64,000 nt of DNA, taken from positions 1 to 64,000 of the forward strand of contig JAJRPN010000004.1 in the NCBI GenBank assembly GCA_024280755.1, read 5' to 3'. Position numbers and translations under genes: made by a program. Shown here one piece after another: positions 36,365-46,900 of the stretch (position 1 is the stretch's first letter; the number at the start of each line of letters is the position of its first letter). The notes under the pieces were generated by a model. That model was not told the DNA's origin. It searched no databases and worked only from the letters and a program-made list of their open reading frames with translations. Source of the stretch: Planctomycetota bacterium. GTDB taxonomy: Bacteria > Planctomycetota > Phycisphaerae > Phycisphaerales > UBA1924.

Positions 36365-36988
36365 ATGCCATTTGAACTCCCCGATCTCCCATACGCATAT
36401 GACGCCCTTGAGCCTCACTTTGACGCTCGGACCATGGAAATCCATCACACCAAACACCACGCCGGCTACATCGCCAAAGCCAACGCGGCCCTCGCGGGCA
36501 CCGAATGGGAAGGCAAGTGCTATGGCGAGATCCTCTCACGCATCAAAATACTCCCAGAAGATCTCCAAACAGCCGTCCAGAACAATGTTGGTGGCCACGC
36601 AAACCATTCACTTTTCTGGACGATCCTCGCCCCAGCCGGCAACGGCGGCGGCGGCGAGCCAACCGGCGAACTCGCAGAAGCAATCAACAACTCCTTTGGC
36701 TCATTCGAAGAGTTCAAAGCCAAGTTCGCCGAGCAGGCAGCAACCCGCTTTGGCTCTGGCTGGGCATGGGTAGGCGTTGACGGCCCGCTCAAACTTCATG
36801 TCGGCTCAACACCAAACCAGAACTCCCCGATCACCTTTGGCCACAAGCCAATCCTCGGACTCGATGTCTGGGAGCACGCCTACTACCTCAACTACCAGAA
36901 CCGTCGCCCAGACTACATCAACGCATTCTGGAATATCGTGAACTGGGACCAGGTCTCCAAGAACTACGAACAGTGGAAGGGCGAATAA
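36365..36988 (+). CDS. sodA: Superoxide dismutase, Mn/Fe family
   Basis: The enzyme dismutates superoxide to oxygen and hydrogen peroxide. The 207-aa product has the metal ligands His27, His81 ([10 protein letters not shown]), Asp167 and His171 (LDVWEHAYY). The [10 protein letters not shown] form is typical of Mn enzymes rather than iron ones, which usually show AAQxWNH; a cambialistic enzyme is possible. A longer frame starts at 36257, but ATG 36365 ([18 protein letters not shown]) is the family N-terminus. No signal peptide is present, so it is cytoplasmic. Confidence 0.95.
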   Translation: MPFELPDLPYAYDALEPHFDARTMEIHHTKHHAGYIAKANAALAGTEWEGKCYGEILSRIKILPEDLQTAVQNNVGGHANHSLFWTILAPAGNGGGGEPTGELAEAINNSFGSFEEFKAKFAEQAATRFGSGWAWVGVDGPLKLHVGSTPNQNSPITFGHKPILGLDVWEHAYYLNYQNRRPDYINAFWNIVNWDQVSKNYEQWKGE

Positions 36989-37064
36989 GCCTTTCGCCAA
37001 TGTCTCATTTTCCCATAACACAGGCGTCCTGCCTGTGTTATTTAATTTACCCAATGGAAATCTT

Positions 37065-37273
37065 GCCCCTCCCTGCGCCCCGCGGGGAGGTGGCTGCGCA
37101 GCAGACGGAGGGGTGTCTTCTCTTGCTCAGCGTCATCAAGAAAGAAAATGCACCAAGACACCCCTCCGTCTCACTTCGTTCGACACCTCCCCGCGGGGCG
37201 CAGGGAGGGACAAAGAAAAGACCCCCTCCGTCACGCTGCGCGTGCCACCTTCTCCACAAGCGTGGGGGAGGTG
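37065..37273. repeat. Palindromic repeat element, three half-units
   Basis: GCCCCTCCCTGCGCCCCGCG-type sequence at 37065-37119 is an inverted copy of 37155-37210 (arms of about 55 bases, differing mostly in one short central stretch), and a third half-unit lies at 37219-37273 with its own hairpin CACCTTCTCCAC/GTGGGGGAGGTG. The same architecture recurs at 62262-62423. No transposase is near. Confidence 0.8.
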
Positions 37274-37283
37274 AACGATTGGC

Positions 37284-37372
37284 GGGTGCCACGGCTTGAC
37301 CGTCTTCGGCAAGCCGTGTCTTGAGGCAGTTTGAAGAGCACGGCTTGCCCTTCGGGTCAAGCCGTGGCACCC
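37284..37372. repeat. Inverted repeat GGGTGCCACGGCTTGACC
   Basis: GGGTGCCACGGCTTGACC (37284-37301) and GGTCAAGCCGTGGCACCC (37355-37372) are perfect 18-base inverted arms; inner CAAGCCGTG and CACGGCTTG copies nest inside. It lies directly before the gene at 37396. The nested design suggests a dispersed palindromic repeat, and no transposase is present. Confidence 0.82.
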
Positions 37373-37395
37373 GATCGGTCGGCGTAGTATTCCCT

Positions 37396-37947
37396 GTGAA
37401 TAAGAAGAACATCCTCCTGACCATCTGGCTCCTGCTCCCGATCACGATTGTGTCTTTGCTGATGGTCTGGATTTTCTATTCGCTCGACAAAGATCGTTTG
37501 ATGGATGACGCTGTGCCGTATGGTGCGGGTGCGGGCGATACCGGCAATGCCAACGCGATCGGCGAATGGCTCGCCGGGAACGATGCAGATCAGATCTCCC
37601 TCGCCGTCAAAGCCAGACGAGAAGGGGTGGCGATCGATCCGCGCGAATGGCCGGGTGGGATTGATTTGCGTGTGCAAATTATTGAAATCGGAAAAATTCA
37701 GAAGGATTGGTATCTGGAACTTCGGAGTGATGCTGGAGCGGAGATGGTTCTTGTTCAGGCAGGGCCTTCGATCAATGGTTGGTATTCCATAGTGCTTTCA
37801 CACGAGCAAGTCAGCGGCGCAACCGTTTGGCTCGGCGAGGGTGCAGATAATGTAGGACAGCGTCAATATATCAAATCCCAAGTTCCCGATCCAAATCTTC
37901 AAACTACAGACCCGATGGCAGTTGAAACAACATGGAAATCGCCTTGA
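37396..37947 (+). CDS. Hypothetical protein with N-terminal membrane helix
   Basis: The 183-aa product begins at a GTG (VNKKNILLTIWLLLPITI) with one membrane helix at about residues 6-25, then a soluble domain with no motif I recognise. The longer frame from 37321 runs into the inverted repeat, so I reject it. The stop lies 16 bases inside the next gene, so the two are coupled. Function unknown. Confidence 0.6.
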   Translation: MNKKNILLTIWLLLPITIVSLLMVWIFYSLDKDRLMDDAVPYGAGAGDTGNANAIGEWLAGNDADQISLAVKARREGVAIDPREWPGGIDLRVQIIEIGKIQKDWYLELRSDAGAEMVLVQAGPSINGWYSIVLSHEQVSGATVWLGEGADNVGQRQYIKSQVPDPNLQTTDPMAVETTWKSP

Positions 37948-38441
37948 GAGTTCTGAGCCGAAAAATCTATCGTGCGTTTCCTGAACTCGATCAGTTTGAC
38001 GATCGTGTATGCAAGATGTATATCAAGCAAGCGAGAGCATTACACAACTCATGGAGAGGCGCGATCCTTGTGGTGGCGTCAGTGTTTGTTGCGGGAATAG
38101 CTTGGATTATTGTTTCGTTCTTTTTAGCTCGGTTGCTGAACTATTTGCAGACGGGTGACCGATTTGAAGTTGCCGGTGTATTGTTCATCATGACTGGATT
38201 CATTTGGTTTCCAGGACTGATCGCATTGCATATCCGCGACCGTTGGTTGCTCGCTTGTATACAAAAACAAATCCGCACGGCAGCTTGCGGTGCTTGTGGC
38301 TACTCATTGCTTGGGCTTGAGATCGTGATGTATAACAACAAACAGGCAGTGAAATGTCCAGAATGCGGTGAGCAAACAATACTCGCTCAATGGGGGCTAT
38401 CCGCAGCCGACATCGACCCAACACTTCTCACCAAAACTTAA
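37932..38441 (+). CDS. Membrane protein with zinc ribbon
   Basis: The 169-aa product has two membrane helices (about 43-70 and 80-100) followed by a zinc-ribbon-like pair, CGACGYS near 119 and CPECGEQ near 142. Small membrane proteins of this design are common in planctomycetes; the role is unknown. It overlaps the gene before it by 16 bases and converges on the DUF1501 gene, whose stop is immediately downstream. Confidence 0.62.
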   Translation: MEIALRVLSRKIYRAFPELDQFDDRVCKMYIKQARALHNSWRGAILVVASVFVAGIAWIIVSFFLARLLNYLQTGDRFEVAGVLFIMTGFIWFPGLIALHIRDRWLLACIQKQIRTAACGACGYSLLGLEIVMYNNKQAVKCPECGEQTILAQWGLSAADIDPTLLTKT

Positions 38442-39776
38442 TCAAATATCCATCACACGCAGGTGCTTAAAACTCGCCCCAAGCACATCGCGGCTCTTGG
38501 CACCCATCCACTTATCAAGCACCTCGGCATATACACTGCGGAAGTCCGCCGTATATTTCAGATCACCGTTATCGAGATTGGTCAGCGATGGGTGGCGAGA
38601 ATGGAACCCGCCTTTGACATTGGGTCCGAACATAAACATCGGTGCTGCCGTGCCATGATCTGTGCCGTTGGATGCGTTTTGTCCGACGCGCCTTCCGAAC
38701 TCACTAAAGCACATGGTGGTGACGCGTGTGTCGTTGCCTTGGGCTTTGAGGTCTTTCTGGAAGGCACGGATCGCAGCGGAGAACTGCCCGATCAATCGTG
38801 TGTGTGTGCCGGTTTGGTTGGCGTGGGTGTCGAAGCTGCCGATCGATGCGTAGTACACGCGGGTCTTCATGCCCGCGCGGATCATCGATCCGATCATGCT
38901 CATCTGCTTGGCGAAACCAGTCCCCGGATACTTCACCAAAGGCTTGGCCGCGACGGCATTACGAATAGTCTCCGATGCAATCCGTGCGTCCATCGCAGTT
39001 CGTAACAAGAACGCATTGTTTGAATCATCGGGGTGATGCTCGTTGGCCGAGTCGGTCAGGTTCTGGTGGTGATCGATAATATCTTTGGCATATCGTCCGC
39101 CCGCCCATTCAAAGAGCGTGGGGGACTCGAACGACACGGGCATCATGTGCCGACCGGTCAGTACGAGCGGTGCCTGTCGTCCGATCGCGATCGGAGGCTC
39201 GAACTTGTGCGATCCATCGGGCGTGCCGCTCTCGCCTTTGCCATAGCCGCAACATTGGGCGTCGATATATTTCCCGATCCACCCGTCGCCGGTGCCGGTG
39301 GTGTCTGCGGTGTGCCAGATATCTGTCGATGTAAAGTGCGATCGGTTTGGGTTGGGATACCCAACGCCTTGGACGATGGCGCATTCCCCTTCGTCATAGA
39401 GTTCGCGGATGCCGGTCATCGCGCTGTTGAGGGCAAGATCTCCTGAGCCGCGGTGTCCGTTTTTGCTTAAAATATGCAGGTTATTGGCGTTGAGCCCGAT
39501 CGACGGGCGCAAGCGGTGGTAGGTATCATCGCGGAAGGGGATGACGGTATTGAGCCCGTCGTTGCCGCCGGAGAGTTGGATGATGATCAGGATATTGTCT
39601 TCGTTTACACCAGGGATCGAGCTGAGCCCGAGTTCGGGCTTCGGCATGGCGAGCGCGGACGATTGGATAAACGCCGGCACGGTGAGCGCAGCCGACGCGA
39701 GGACCACCGAAGATTGCATAAACGCCCGGCGTGTATACGCGTGGGTGTCATCAGGGTTATTGTGTAGATTGATCAT
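38442..39776 (-). CDS. DUF1501 family protein, Tat-exported
   Basis: The 444-aa product has a twin-arginine signal (TRRAFMQSSVVLASAALTVPAF) and the DUF1501 landmarks ILIIIQLSGGNDGLNTVIPF, IVQGVGYPNPNRSHF and DTHANQTGTHTRL, near the sulfatase-like fold of these predicted hydrolases. DUF1501 genes are abundant in planctomycetes and usually pair with DUF1800, as here: the DUF1800 stop lies 36 bases upstream of this start. The two proteins are thought to act together outside the cytoplasm; the reaction is not known. Confidence 0.92.
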   Translation of the reverse strand: MINLHNNPDDTHAYTRRAFMQSSVVLASAALTVPAFIQSSALAMPKPELGLSSIPGVNEDNILIIIQLSGGNDGLNTVIPFRDDTYHRLRPSIGLNANNLHILSKNGHRGSGDLALNSAMTGIRELYDEGECAIVQGVGYPNPNRSHFTSTDIWHTADTTGTGDGWIGKYIDAQCCGYGKGESGTPDGSHKFEPPIAIGRQAPLVLTGRHMMPVSFESPTLFEWAGGRYAKDIIDHHQNLTDSANEHHPDDSNNAFLLRTAMDARIASETIRNAVAAKPLVKYPGTGFAKQMSMIGSMIRAGMKTRVYYASIGSFDTHANQTGTHTRLIGQFSAAIRAFQKDLKAQGNDTRVTTMCFSEFGRRVGQNASNGTDHGTAAPMFMFGPNVKGGFHSRHPSLTNLDNGDLKYTADFRSVYAEVLDKWMGAKSRDVLGASFKHLRVMDI

Positions 39777-39812
39777 GGCATCTCCAATGTGTTGGTCGGT
39801 CGCATTCGATCA

Positions 39813-41369
39813 TTAGCAAAGTTGGTATTCAGGCATGGAGGTAATCAGCACCAGCATGGTGGTGATGCCCTTGGCGGAGTTGGGTTTGTCGACCTTGTTT
39901 GCAGCATCAACAAGCTGGGCAGCGGCGCCCTCTGGGCGATATCCAAGCGTGAGATCGAGCAGCTCGTTGGCGATGAGTTCCGCAGGCGGATTGCTCCCTA
40001 GGCGTGGGTCGTTCATAGAAGCGACAAGCCGGGTCGGGTCGTACCGATTCGTATCAACATAGCGTTGCTTGGTGAGGTGCCCGGTGAGCATATAGACCAA
40101 TGTATTCTGGCGAACAAAGAGTGTTGAAGTGTTGATCCAACTGCGCCCGCCGTCCCAGCCTTTGACACTCGGAGGCATAAACATGCTCTGCCCCATCGAG
40201 TCCATCGCTTCGGTTAAAATACTCATGTTCCGTGTCGGCACATTGAGCGTGCGGATCGCGCCAACAAGCAGTTCTGCCGGGCTTTTGATTTTATTGCCCA
40301 TCACCGATGGGTCATAAAAATGTCGACTCAGGAACAGTTTGCGAAGCACTGGCTTGAGCTCATACCGCTCATTTTGAAGCATCGTGCTTAGGCTGCGGAC
40401 GACTTTGCGCTCCACGCCTTTGAGCGTTCTTGCGTCGGTCGAAATATCGGCAACAAAGAACTTGTAGAGCTTGGCACAGATAAACGGAGCGCACGCGGGC
40501 GAGAACAAAATCGCGTTGACAAAGCCATCGCCATCAAAGTTGCCACGCATGCCAAGCACATTTTTCGAGTTGTTGTCATGCGCGTTTTTGTTGTAGATGA
40601 AGGCGTCATCTTTGAAGGTAAACCCGGTGAGTGCTTTGGCGCCGTCTTTGATGTCTCGCTCGGTGTAGTTGCCTTCGCCAAGTGAGAAGAGTTCCATAAT
40701 CTCGCGGGCAAAGTTTTCGTTTGGGCTCGATTTTCGATTCTGGTTGTTATTGAGATACCTGAGCATTGCCGGGTCTCGGACGATCCCGCGGAGCAGCTCG
40801 GCAAAGTTGCCAAGCGCGTTGGCACGGAGCATTCGGTCTTGAGAATACATGTGATACGAATCTTGAACCACACGGAACCCCGTTGCGAAGTGCCCATGCC
40901 AGAAGAGCGTGAGTTTTTCTTCGAGCGGGCGCGGGGTTTGGATCATCCGCGTGATCCACCAGCGTTGGATCTGTCGCATTTGTGATCGATCGAGGCGTTG
41001 GGCTTTTTGACGCTTTGATCGGATCTGTGCAAGGGCGTTCTCGTCGCCGACCTGTTTGGCGCGGGTGTATTCTCGTTTTTCTGCCTCGTTGCGTGGGCGG
41101 ATGATGCTGCTATCGAACTTGGTCCGTGGATCTGCTTCTGCGGGGATCTCGTGATAATCTAAGAGCAGATCAACCGCAGCTTCGGGTCCCCATTTGACCA
41201 GGGCGCGAATCTGTTCGTCAGTGCCTCCAAAGCCCGCGCGGAGAAGCAGGTGTCTGGCTTGTGGATAACCAAAGTCCTCGTCACGGATCTGTGTCAACGA
41301 GCTTTCGACGCGTTGAGGCTGAGATGTTTTCGAACTCGTCTCGCTTATCTCGTTTGTCATGCCTGTCAT
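39813..41369 (-). CDS. DUF1800 family protein
   Basis: The 518-aa product has the DUF1800 landmarks ARHLLLRAGFGGT, WWITRMIQTPRPLEEKLTLFWHGHF, NFAREIMELFSLGEGNYTERDI and VKGWDGGRSWINTSTL, which define the family. It is usually co-transcribed with DUF1501, as here. The start at 41369 has GGAG six bases upstream. No clear signal peptide precedes the domain, so export of this partner is not shown by the sequence. Confidence 0.93.
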   Translation of the reverse strand: MTGMTNEISETSSKTSQPQRVESSLTQIRDEDFGYPQARHLLLRAGFGGTDEQIRALVKWGPEAAVDLLLDYHEIPAEADPRTKFDSSIIRPRNEAEKREYTRAKQVGDENALAQIRSKRQKAQRLDRSQMRQIQRWWITRMIQTPRPLEEKLTLFWHGHFATGFRVVQDSYHMYSQDRMLRANALGNFAELLRGIVRDPAMLRYLNNNQNRKSSPNENFAREIMELFSLGEGNYTERDIKDGAKALTGFTFKDDAFIYNKNAHDNNSKNVLGMRGNFDGDGFVNAILFSPACAPFICAKLYKFFVADISTDARTLKGVERKVVRSLSTMLQNERYELKPVLRKLFLSRHFYDPSVMGNKIKSPAELLVGAIRTLNVPTRNMSILTEAMDSMGQSMFMPPSVKGWDGGRSWINTSTLFVRQNTLVYMLTGHLTKQRYVDTNRYDPTRLVASMNDPRLGSNPPAELIANELLDLTLGYRPEGAAAQLVDAANKVDKPNSAKGITTMLVLITSMPEYQLC

Positions 41370-41513
41370 GAGTTACTCCGCCAGCTGATTCAAAGAGCAA
41401 TAGGTACACAAACTTAACGCACAGAACATGAGGCTATTGCATCAATAGGGCCATACGCATGGATACCCGTCTATGTTACTGATACAGATCTCTTGGGATT
41501 CGTACTGACGAGA

Positions 41514-42908
41514 TTACCGGATCTTGGGCTTGTTTGCCAGCCGAATCACCCAAACAAGCGCCCCAACAGCTGCGGCCAACACCAAAGCCCCCACAAGGTG
41601 ATGGACAGTCGTGATCATCGCAGTTGATTCGATCGGGGCTGCTTGGGCAAGGTCCTCAGAGGTTGGCAGAGCGGGCGCATCGTCGCCCTCCCATGCCATA
41701 CCGAGGACGGCAAAACCGAGCGCGAATTGAAGCACGACCAAGCCATGCAATATCGCACCATACGGGCGAATCGATTTGCCAGATGGATGGGCCTTGCCGG
41801 TACGCATGCACATGGCGCCGCCCATGATAACGATCAGCATGGTGATAAAGGCGAATCCCATATGGGCCATCATCGCATGCCCAGAGTTGAGATGGCGAGT
41901 GACGGCTCCCAGGCAAAGCTGGACGACCAATGTGACGACCATTATCAGGATGATCATCCGTCCTCGCTTGGCAGCAGCGATGGTCTCTTCGCTCGGATCG
42001 GCGTTGGTCCATTTGTCAGAAATGATGATCGCTGTGGATAACGCGACTGCAAAGACGAGTTGGGCAAAGATCCCATGCACGATCGCAAAGAAGGTGCTTT
42101 GTTCCGCGACCCGGATAATGCCCATGTATCCTTGGGCTGCGACTGCAACGAAGAGTGCAACGGTGAGGATCTTGGGAAGCTTTCGGCTTTCGCCCATCAA
42201 TACCCGGATCATCAATACAAGGGTAGTAATTCCTACAAGCGTACCAAAGAGGCGGTGGGAGTGTTCGAGGAAGATCCGAGGCTCGGCCATGAGCTTGAGC
42301 GGGAACAGGACAGAGATCGCGCCATAAGTCGTTACTGCATCAGGAACTGCAAGTCCTGAATCAGTGCTGGTGACCGCTCCGCCCACCGCAATGAGGGGGA
42401 GGTAGGTGAGTGCGGTGATCCATGCAAAGCGAGAACGCCAAGTCGTTGTAGATACAGTTGATACGGCTTCATTTTTGCCGGCAGCAAGGCTGGCGATGAG
42501 CCCCACGATAATCGAGAGGATCAGCGATCCAATGACGACCATCGCAGCATTGGGTGCCAGCGTGTTGGCCTGATCACTCATCTCGGCGGTGGTCTCGGGC
42601 TGAACAACGATGTTGGAGCCAAGAATCAATAGATTGATGAGCCCGGTGAAGAAGCCACCAATCGCGCCGGCTTTGAGTCGGTTCGATGGAGCAATGCCTC
42701 GGGTCCAGAGCATGGTGATCACAAAGAGAGGCACCATTAAGATTGGTACCGCAATCGAAGAATCCACATTCACCCCTGGCATGTGCAAGAGCCAGGCAAC
42801 CATCCACATGACGGTCGCGCTTGCAAACCCGATGGTGATCGCCGCCCCCCATATTCCGGTAGGTGAGTTGAGGGCGGGTCCATTTGACGGAAGTCCTTGA
42901 TTGGTCAT
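41514..42908 (-). CDS. ctaA: Heme A synthase, COX15/CtaA family
   Basis: CtaA oxidises heme O to heme A, the cofactor of aa3-type cytochrome oxidase. The 464-aa product has multiple membrane helices with the conserved histidine motifs (EHSHRLFGT, VHGIFAQL, HLNSGHAMMAHMG, TVHHLVGALV). At 464 aa it exceeds the roughly 300-350 aa of many bacterial members, owing to an N-terminal extension with additional hydrophobic stretches (about 20-150). It faces away from actA, beside the oxidase genes that need heme A. A ctaB-type heme O synthase is not in the window. Confidence 0.85.
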   Translation of the reverse strand: MTNQGLPSNGPALNSPTGIWGAAITIGFASATVMWMVAWLLHMPGVNVDSSIAVPILMVPLFVITMLWTRGIAPSNRLKAGAIGGFFTGLINLLILGSNIVVQPETTAEMSDQANTLAPNAAMVVIGSLILSIIVGLIASLAAGKNEAVSTVSTTTWRSRFAWITALTYLPLIAVGGAVTSTDSGLAVPDAVTTYGAISVLFPLKLMAEPRIFLEHSHRLFGTLVGITTLVLMIRVLMGESRKLPKILTVALFVAVAAQGYMGIIRVAEQSTFFAIVHGIFAQLVFAVALSTAIIISDKWTNADPSEETIAAAKRGRMIILIMVVTLVVQLCLGAVTRHLNSGHAMMAHMGFAFITMLIVIMGGAMCMRTGKAHPSGKSIRPYGAILHGLVVLQFALGFAVLGMAWEGDDAPALPTSEDLAQAAPIESTAMITTVHHLVGALVLAAAVGALVWVIRLANKPKIR

Positions 42909-43164
42909 GCTTTGAAGCTTTCTTTTGAGGTGTCCCGTATATAGATGACACTGAGTCGCAGTTATGATTTCTTGTGTAGTCGTTCTTGTCGTTGGTAGTG
43001 TATGCGAAAACGAACAAAATTTCGGCCCAACAGCACAACATACTACGGTTAAGGATGCTAGGCTTGGCGCACTTGTTGGCGTTTACCTGTTTTTTTGGTA
43101 TCGCTGTTTTGGTCCCTGTACTCAGTATCTGCCTCTTGTGCAGCTCTACGCTGGAGTATTCGAC

Positions 43165-43902
43165 TTGAAACCTATTTTTCCGAAGTGGATGAACTCGGTG
43201 CCGACCCTTTTATTTGTGGTCGTGCATAGTGGTGTCATCGTTGTGATCGCAGGACTCTGGTATTACGCCACGCCCAAATTTTGGGAAGTGGGCTATATGC
43301 CGATTCAACCAGGCAATGGTTTTAACCACCAGATCCATGCGGGCAAACTCGGGCTTGATTGCCGATATTGTCACACACATGTCGAAGAATCATGGCGAGC
43401 CAATGTGCCCGCTGTCAGCACCTGTATGGGATGTCACGCAGAGAACAAGCTCAATGTTGAACCGGGCTTCGCTTCGGCGACCGACGACAAAGTGCAGTTC
43501 ATCCGCGATGCCTACGCAACCGACAGTCCGATTCAATGGCGCAAGGTTCATGTTGTTCCTGACTACGCCAACTTCCCGCACAACGCACATATCAATGCGG
43601 GCGTGAGTTGCTTCTCGTGTCATGGGCAGATCCAAGCGATGCCTGTGGTTGCCCAAGAGAAATCACTCTCGATGGGATGGTGTCTTGATTGTCACCGAAA
43701 CCCTGCGGAGAACTTGGTGCCTAAGGACAAGGTGACAGATTTGTACTGGGTGCAGACCCAGTGGTTCAACACGCTTGATGAAGCGGGCATACTTGTTCCC
43801 CAGCCAGCAGAGAAGCGCGTGCATGATGGACAGACCCCAGATCAACTCGCTGCGACACTTCAACGCAATCCGCCTTTGTATTGTGCAGCTTGTCACTACT
43901 AA
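43165..43902 (+). CDS. actA: Alternative complex III subunit ActA, pentaheme cytochrome c
   Basis: ActA is the multiheme cytochrome c of alternative complex III, which takes electrons from quinol and passes them to the oxidase. The 245-aa product has one N-terminal membrane helix (residues about 11-33) and five CxxCH motifs: CRYCH, CMGCH, CFSCH, CLDCH and CAACH. I start at TTG 43165 (MKPIFPKW) with GGAG eight bases upstream; the frame back to 42964 has no family resemblance. It opens the operon actABCDEF. Confidence 0.92.
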   Translation: MKPIFPKWMNSVPTLLFVVVHSGVIVVIAGLWYYATPKFWEVGYMPIQPGNGFNHQIHAGKLGLDCRYCHTHVEESWRANVPAVSTCMGCHAENKLNVEPGFASATDDKVQFIRDAYATDSPIQWRKVHVVPDYANFPHNAHINAGVSCFSCHGQIQAMPVVAQEKSLSMGWCLDCHRNPAENLVPKDKVTDLYWVQTQWFNTLDEAGILVPQPAEKRVHDGQTPDQLAATLQRNPPLYCAACHY

Positions 43903-43998
43903 AACGGTCATCGTGAAATCAGAGCGAATCAAAACGATTTAGATCACCAGATTGAGTACACGACACATACCAAGGTATGTGATTAAAGAGACGCAACC

Positions 43999-46900
43999 AT
44001 GAGCAACCTCGATCAATGCCCTTCGACGAAGGAAACAACCGAGACTTCACCTACGCAGGCTGTTGATACAGTTGAGATGGGTCAGGTCAGCGGGAAGAAG
44101 TACTGGCGATCACTCGAAGAGTACACCGGCACCAAAGAGTTCACTGAGTTTGTGCATCGTGAGTTCCCCAAGGGCGCTTCGATGCTCGGCGAGGCGACTC
44201 GCCGAAACTTTGTCAAGATTATGGGGGCGGGCTTTGCGATTGCTGGTGTTGCCACCATGCCAGGTTGTCGGCGTCCAGATCGCAAGATTCTGCCCTATTC
44301 AAAGAATGTTCCCGAAGACATCATCCCAGGCAAAGCGTTGTACTACACGACTGCACTCGCCCTTCCCGGTGGCGGCGTTGAAGGCCTGCTGGTCGAAACA
44401 CACACCGGACGCCCAACCAAGGTTGAAGGCAACCCGCTTCACCCAAACAACCAGGGTAAAACCAGTGCCTACGCCCAGGCATCTGTCCTTGGGCTTTACG
44501 ATCCAGATCGGCTCAAGTTCCCGGTTTACAACAACCCAACGCGGGGCAAGATCGATGCGACCTGGGACGACTTTAACCTCTGGCAAGAATCACACTTTAC
44601 CAAGTTCGATGCTAACAAGGGCAGCGGGCTCGCGTTCATCGTTGATAAAAAATCAAGCCCAACACGCCAACGCCTGATCAACGCGATCAAGGCTCGCTGG
44701 ACCAAGGCAACAGTTGTCTACTGGAACCCGGCAGAATCTCACGGGGCAATCGAAGGCTCGAAGTTGGCATTTGGTTCGCCTTATGCAGTCAGCTATGACT
44801 TCACCAGCGCAAAGCGTGTGGTGTCGATCGATGCAGATTTCATGAGCGTTGGCCCAGAAGCCCTCAAAAATGCTCGCACATTCGCAAGCACGCGCAAGGT
44901 ACTCAAAGGGCATGACCCGATGTCGCGTTTGTACGCGATCGAGTCCAAACCAACAGCTGCCGGTTCATTGGCGGATCACCGTTTCCGTGTGTCGCCATCC
45001 GAGATGCACAACTTCACGGTTGCACTCGCCAAAGCAGTGTTCTCGCACACCGGCGTGAATGCGACCGGGTTGCCAGACACAACAGTCACCGGGATGACTC
45101 ACAAAGACATCGCCGAGATCGCCAAAGACTTGGCCGATCATCATGGACACGCAGTTGTTGTGCCAAGCGATGATCTGAGCAGCGAAGACTGGGCATTGTG
45201 CATGGCGATGAACTCTGCGCTCGGTGCGATGGGTCATCAGATCACAGTCAATCGCATGGCTTCTGAGCTTTCGGGCAACGCCAATGCAGAGCTGAGCGCA
45301 CTCACCAACGAACTCAACGCGGGTCATATCGACACACTCGTCACGATTGATTCCAACCCTGTCTATGACGCACCGGGTTCACTTGGCTTCGCAGCTGCAT
45401 TTGCCAAGGCAAAGACCACCATCACGCTGTGCGTGGGGATGTCCGAAACCGAGCATGTCTCAACATGGTCACTCAACGGCACGCACTATCTCGAACAGTG
45501 GGGTGATGTCGCATCAAACGATGGCACGGTTTCGATTGTGCAACCAATGATTGCGCCGTTGTACGAACCAGCCCATTCTGATATCGAGTTCCTCGCAACA
45601 TTGGCGGGCGAATCGCAGGCTGAAGGCTATGCGATTGTTCGTGAATCATGGGAACTGATGGGCAATGGCTCGATCGGCACCGAGGGCTTTGATCGCTCAT
45701 GGAGGCGTGCATTGCACGATGGCATGCAGGCGGGCAAGGACAGTTCGGTTGCGGGCAGTGTCTCGATGACCAAGGTGCTCATGGCGGCTGCACGCAGCCA
45801 TGCGAATCATGCACCCGGTCCAGATTCGATGGATGTGGTGTTCTATACCTCGAACAACAACAACGGGCAATGCGCCAATAACGGGTGGCTCCAAGAGCTT
45901 CCAGAGTTTGGCCCGTCGGTTGTTTGGGATAACCCAATATTGATGAGCCCGAACACCGCCAGAGACCTTGGCGTATTGCCAGAGCATTCATGGCAGGACG
46001 AGTTCAACCCTTACACCAAGCAGCAGATGCCTCAGGCACAAAAGATCACTGTGACGCTCGATGGTCAAGCAATGACAGGTGCTGCTTGGATCTTGCCGGG
46101 CATGGCTGACAATACTCTGGCGGTGAAGCTTGGGTACGGCCGTGAGTTCGTTGGCAAGGTTGGCTACAGCGTTGGTCACAACACCTACGCGATCAAACCC
46201 GCAAACACCGGCATGGTGACGCGCGGTGCGAGTATCAAGAAAGCTGGCGGAACCTACACCATCGCCTCGACCCAGAACCACTGGTCGCTCGAAGGGCGTC
46301 ACTCGCTCGTTCGCGCGATGGACAAAACATGGTGGGACAAATACGGCGACGAGAAGATTGATGTTCCAGACATCATCTACGGCAAAACAACCTCAACACT
46401 CAACGCTGCCGAACGCATTGGTGAGCTTGGGCATACACCAGCCAATATCAGCATCTACAAGAATCCACTCAACGATTCATACGAAGATCCAGACCCATCA
46501 AACACGCACACCAACGAGGCTTTGAATCGTGAGGTTCCGCCTCGCTATGCCCAAGGCCCGCAGTGGGGGATGTCGATCGACATGAACTCGTGTATGGGCT
46601 GTAATGTCTGTACCATCGCGTGTCAGAGCGAGAACAACATTCCGATCGTGGGCAAGAGCGAGGTTGCTAAGGGCCGCGAGATGCAGTGGATCCGTATGGA
46701 CCGCTACTTCGTCGGCGATGATCTCAACAACCCAGACGAGATGCTGATCCAACCAGTCGCATGTGTGCATTGTGAAAACGCGCCATGTGAAACGGTCTGC
46801 CCGGTCAACGCAACAGTTCACGGCGATGAAGGCACGAATGATATGGCGTACAACCGATGTATCGGTACACGCTATTGTGCGAACAACTGTCCGTACAAGG

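Noticed and set aside
37047-37445. 132-aa minus-strand ORF (and plus-strand counterparts) through the palindromic repeat
   Set aside because: These frames are produced by the GC-rich repeat arms; similar false frames occur at the second copy near 62.3 kb.
42964-43164. Upstream extension of the actA frame
   Set aside because: The added 67 residues are unlike any ActA N-terminus, and TTG 43165 has a well-spaced GGAG.
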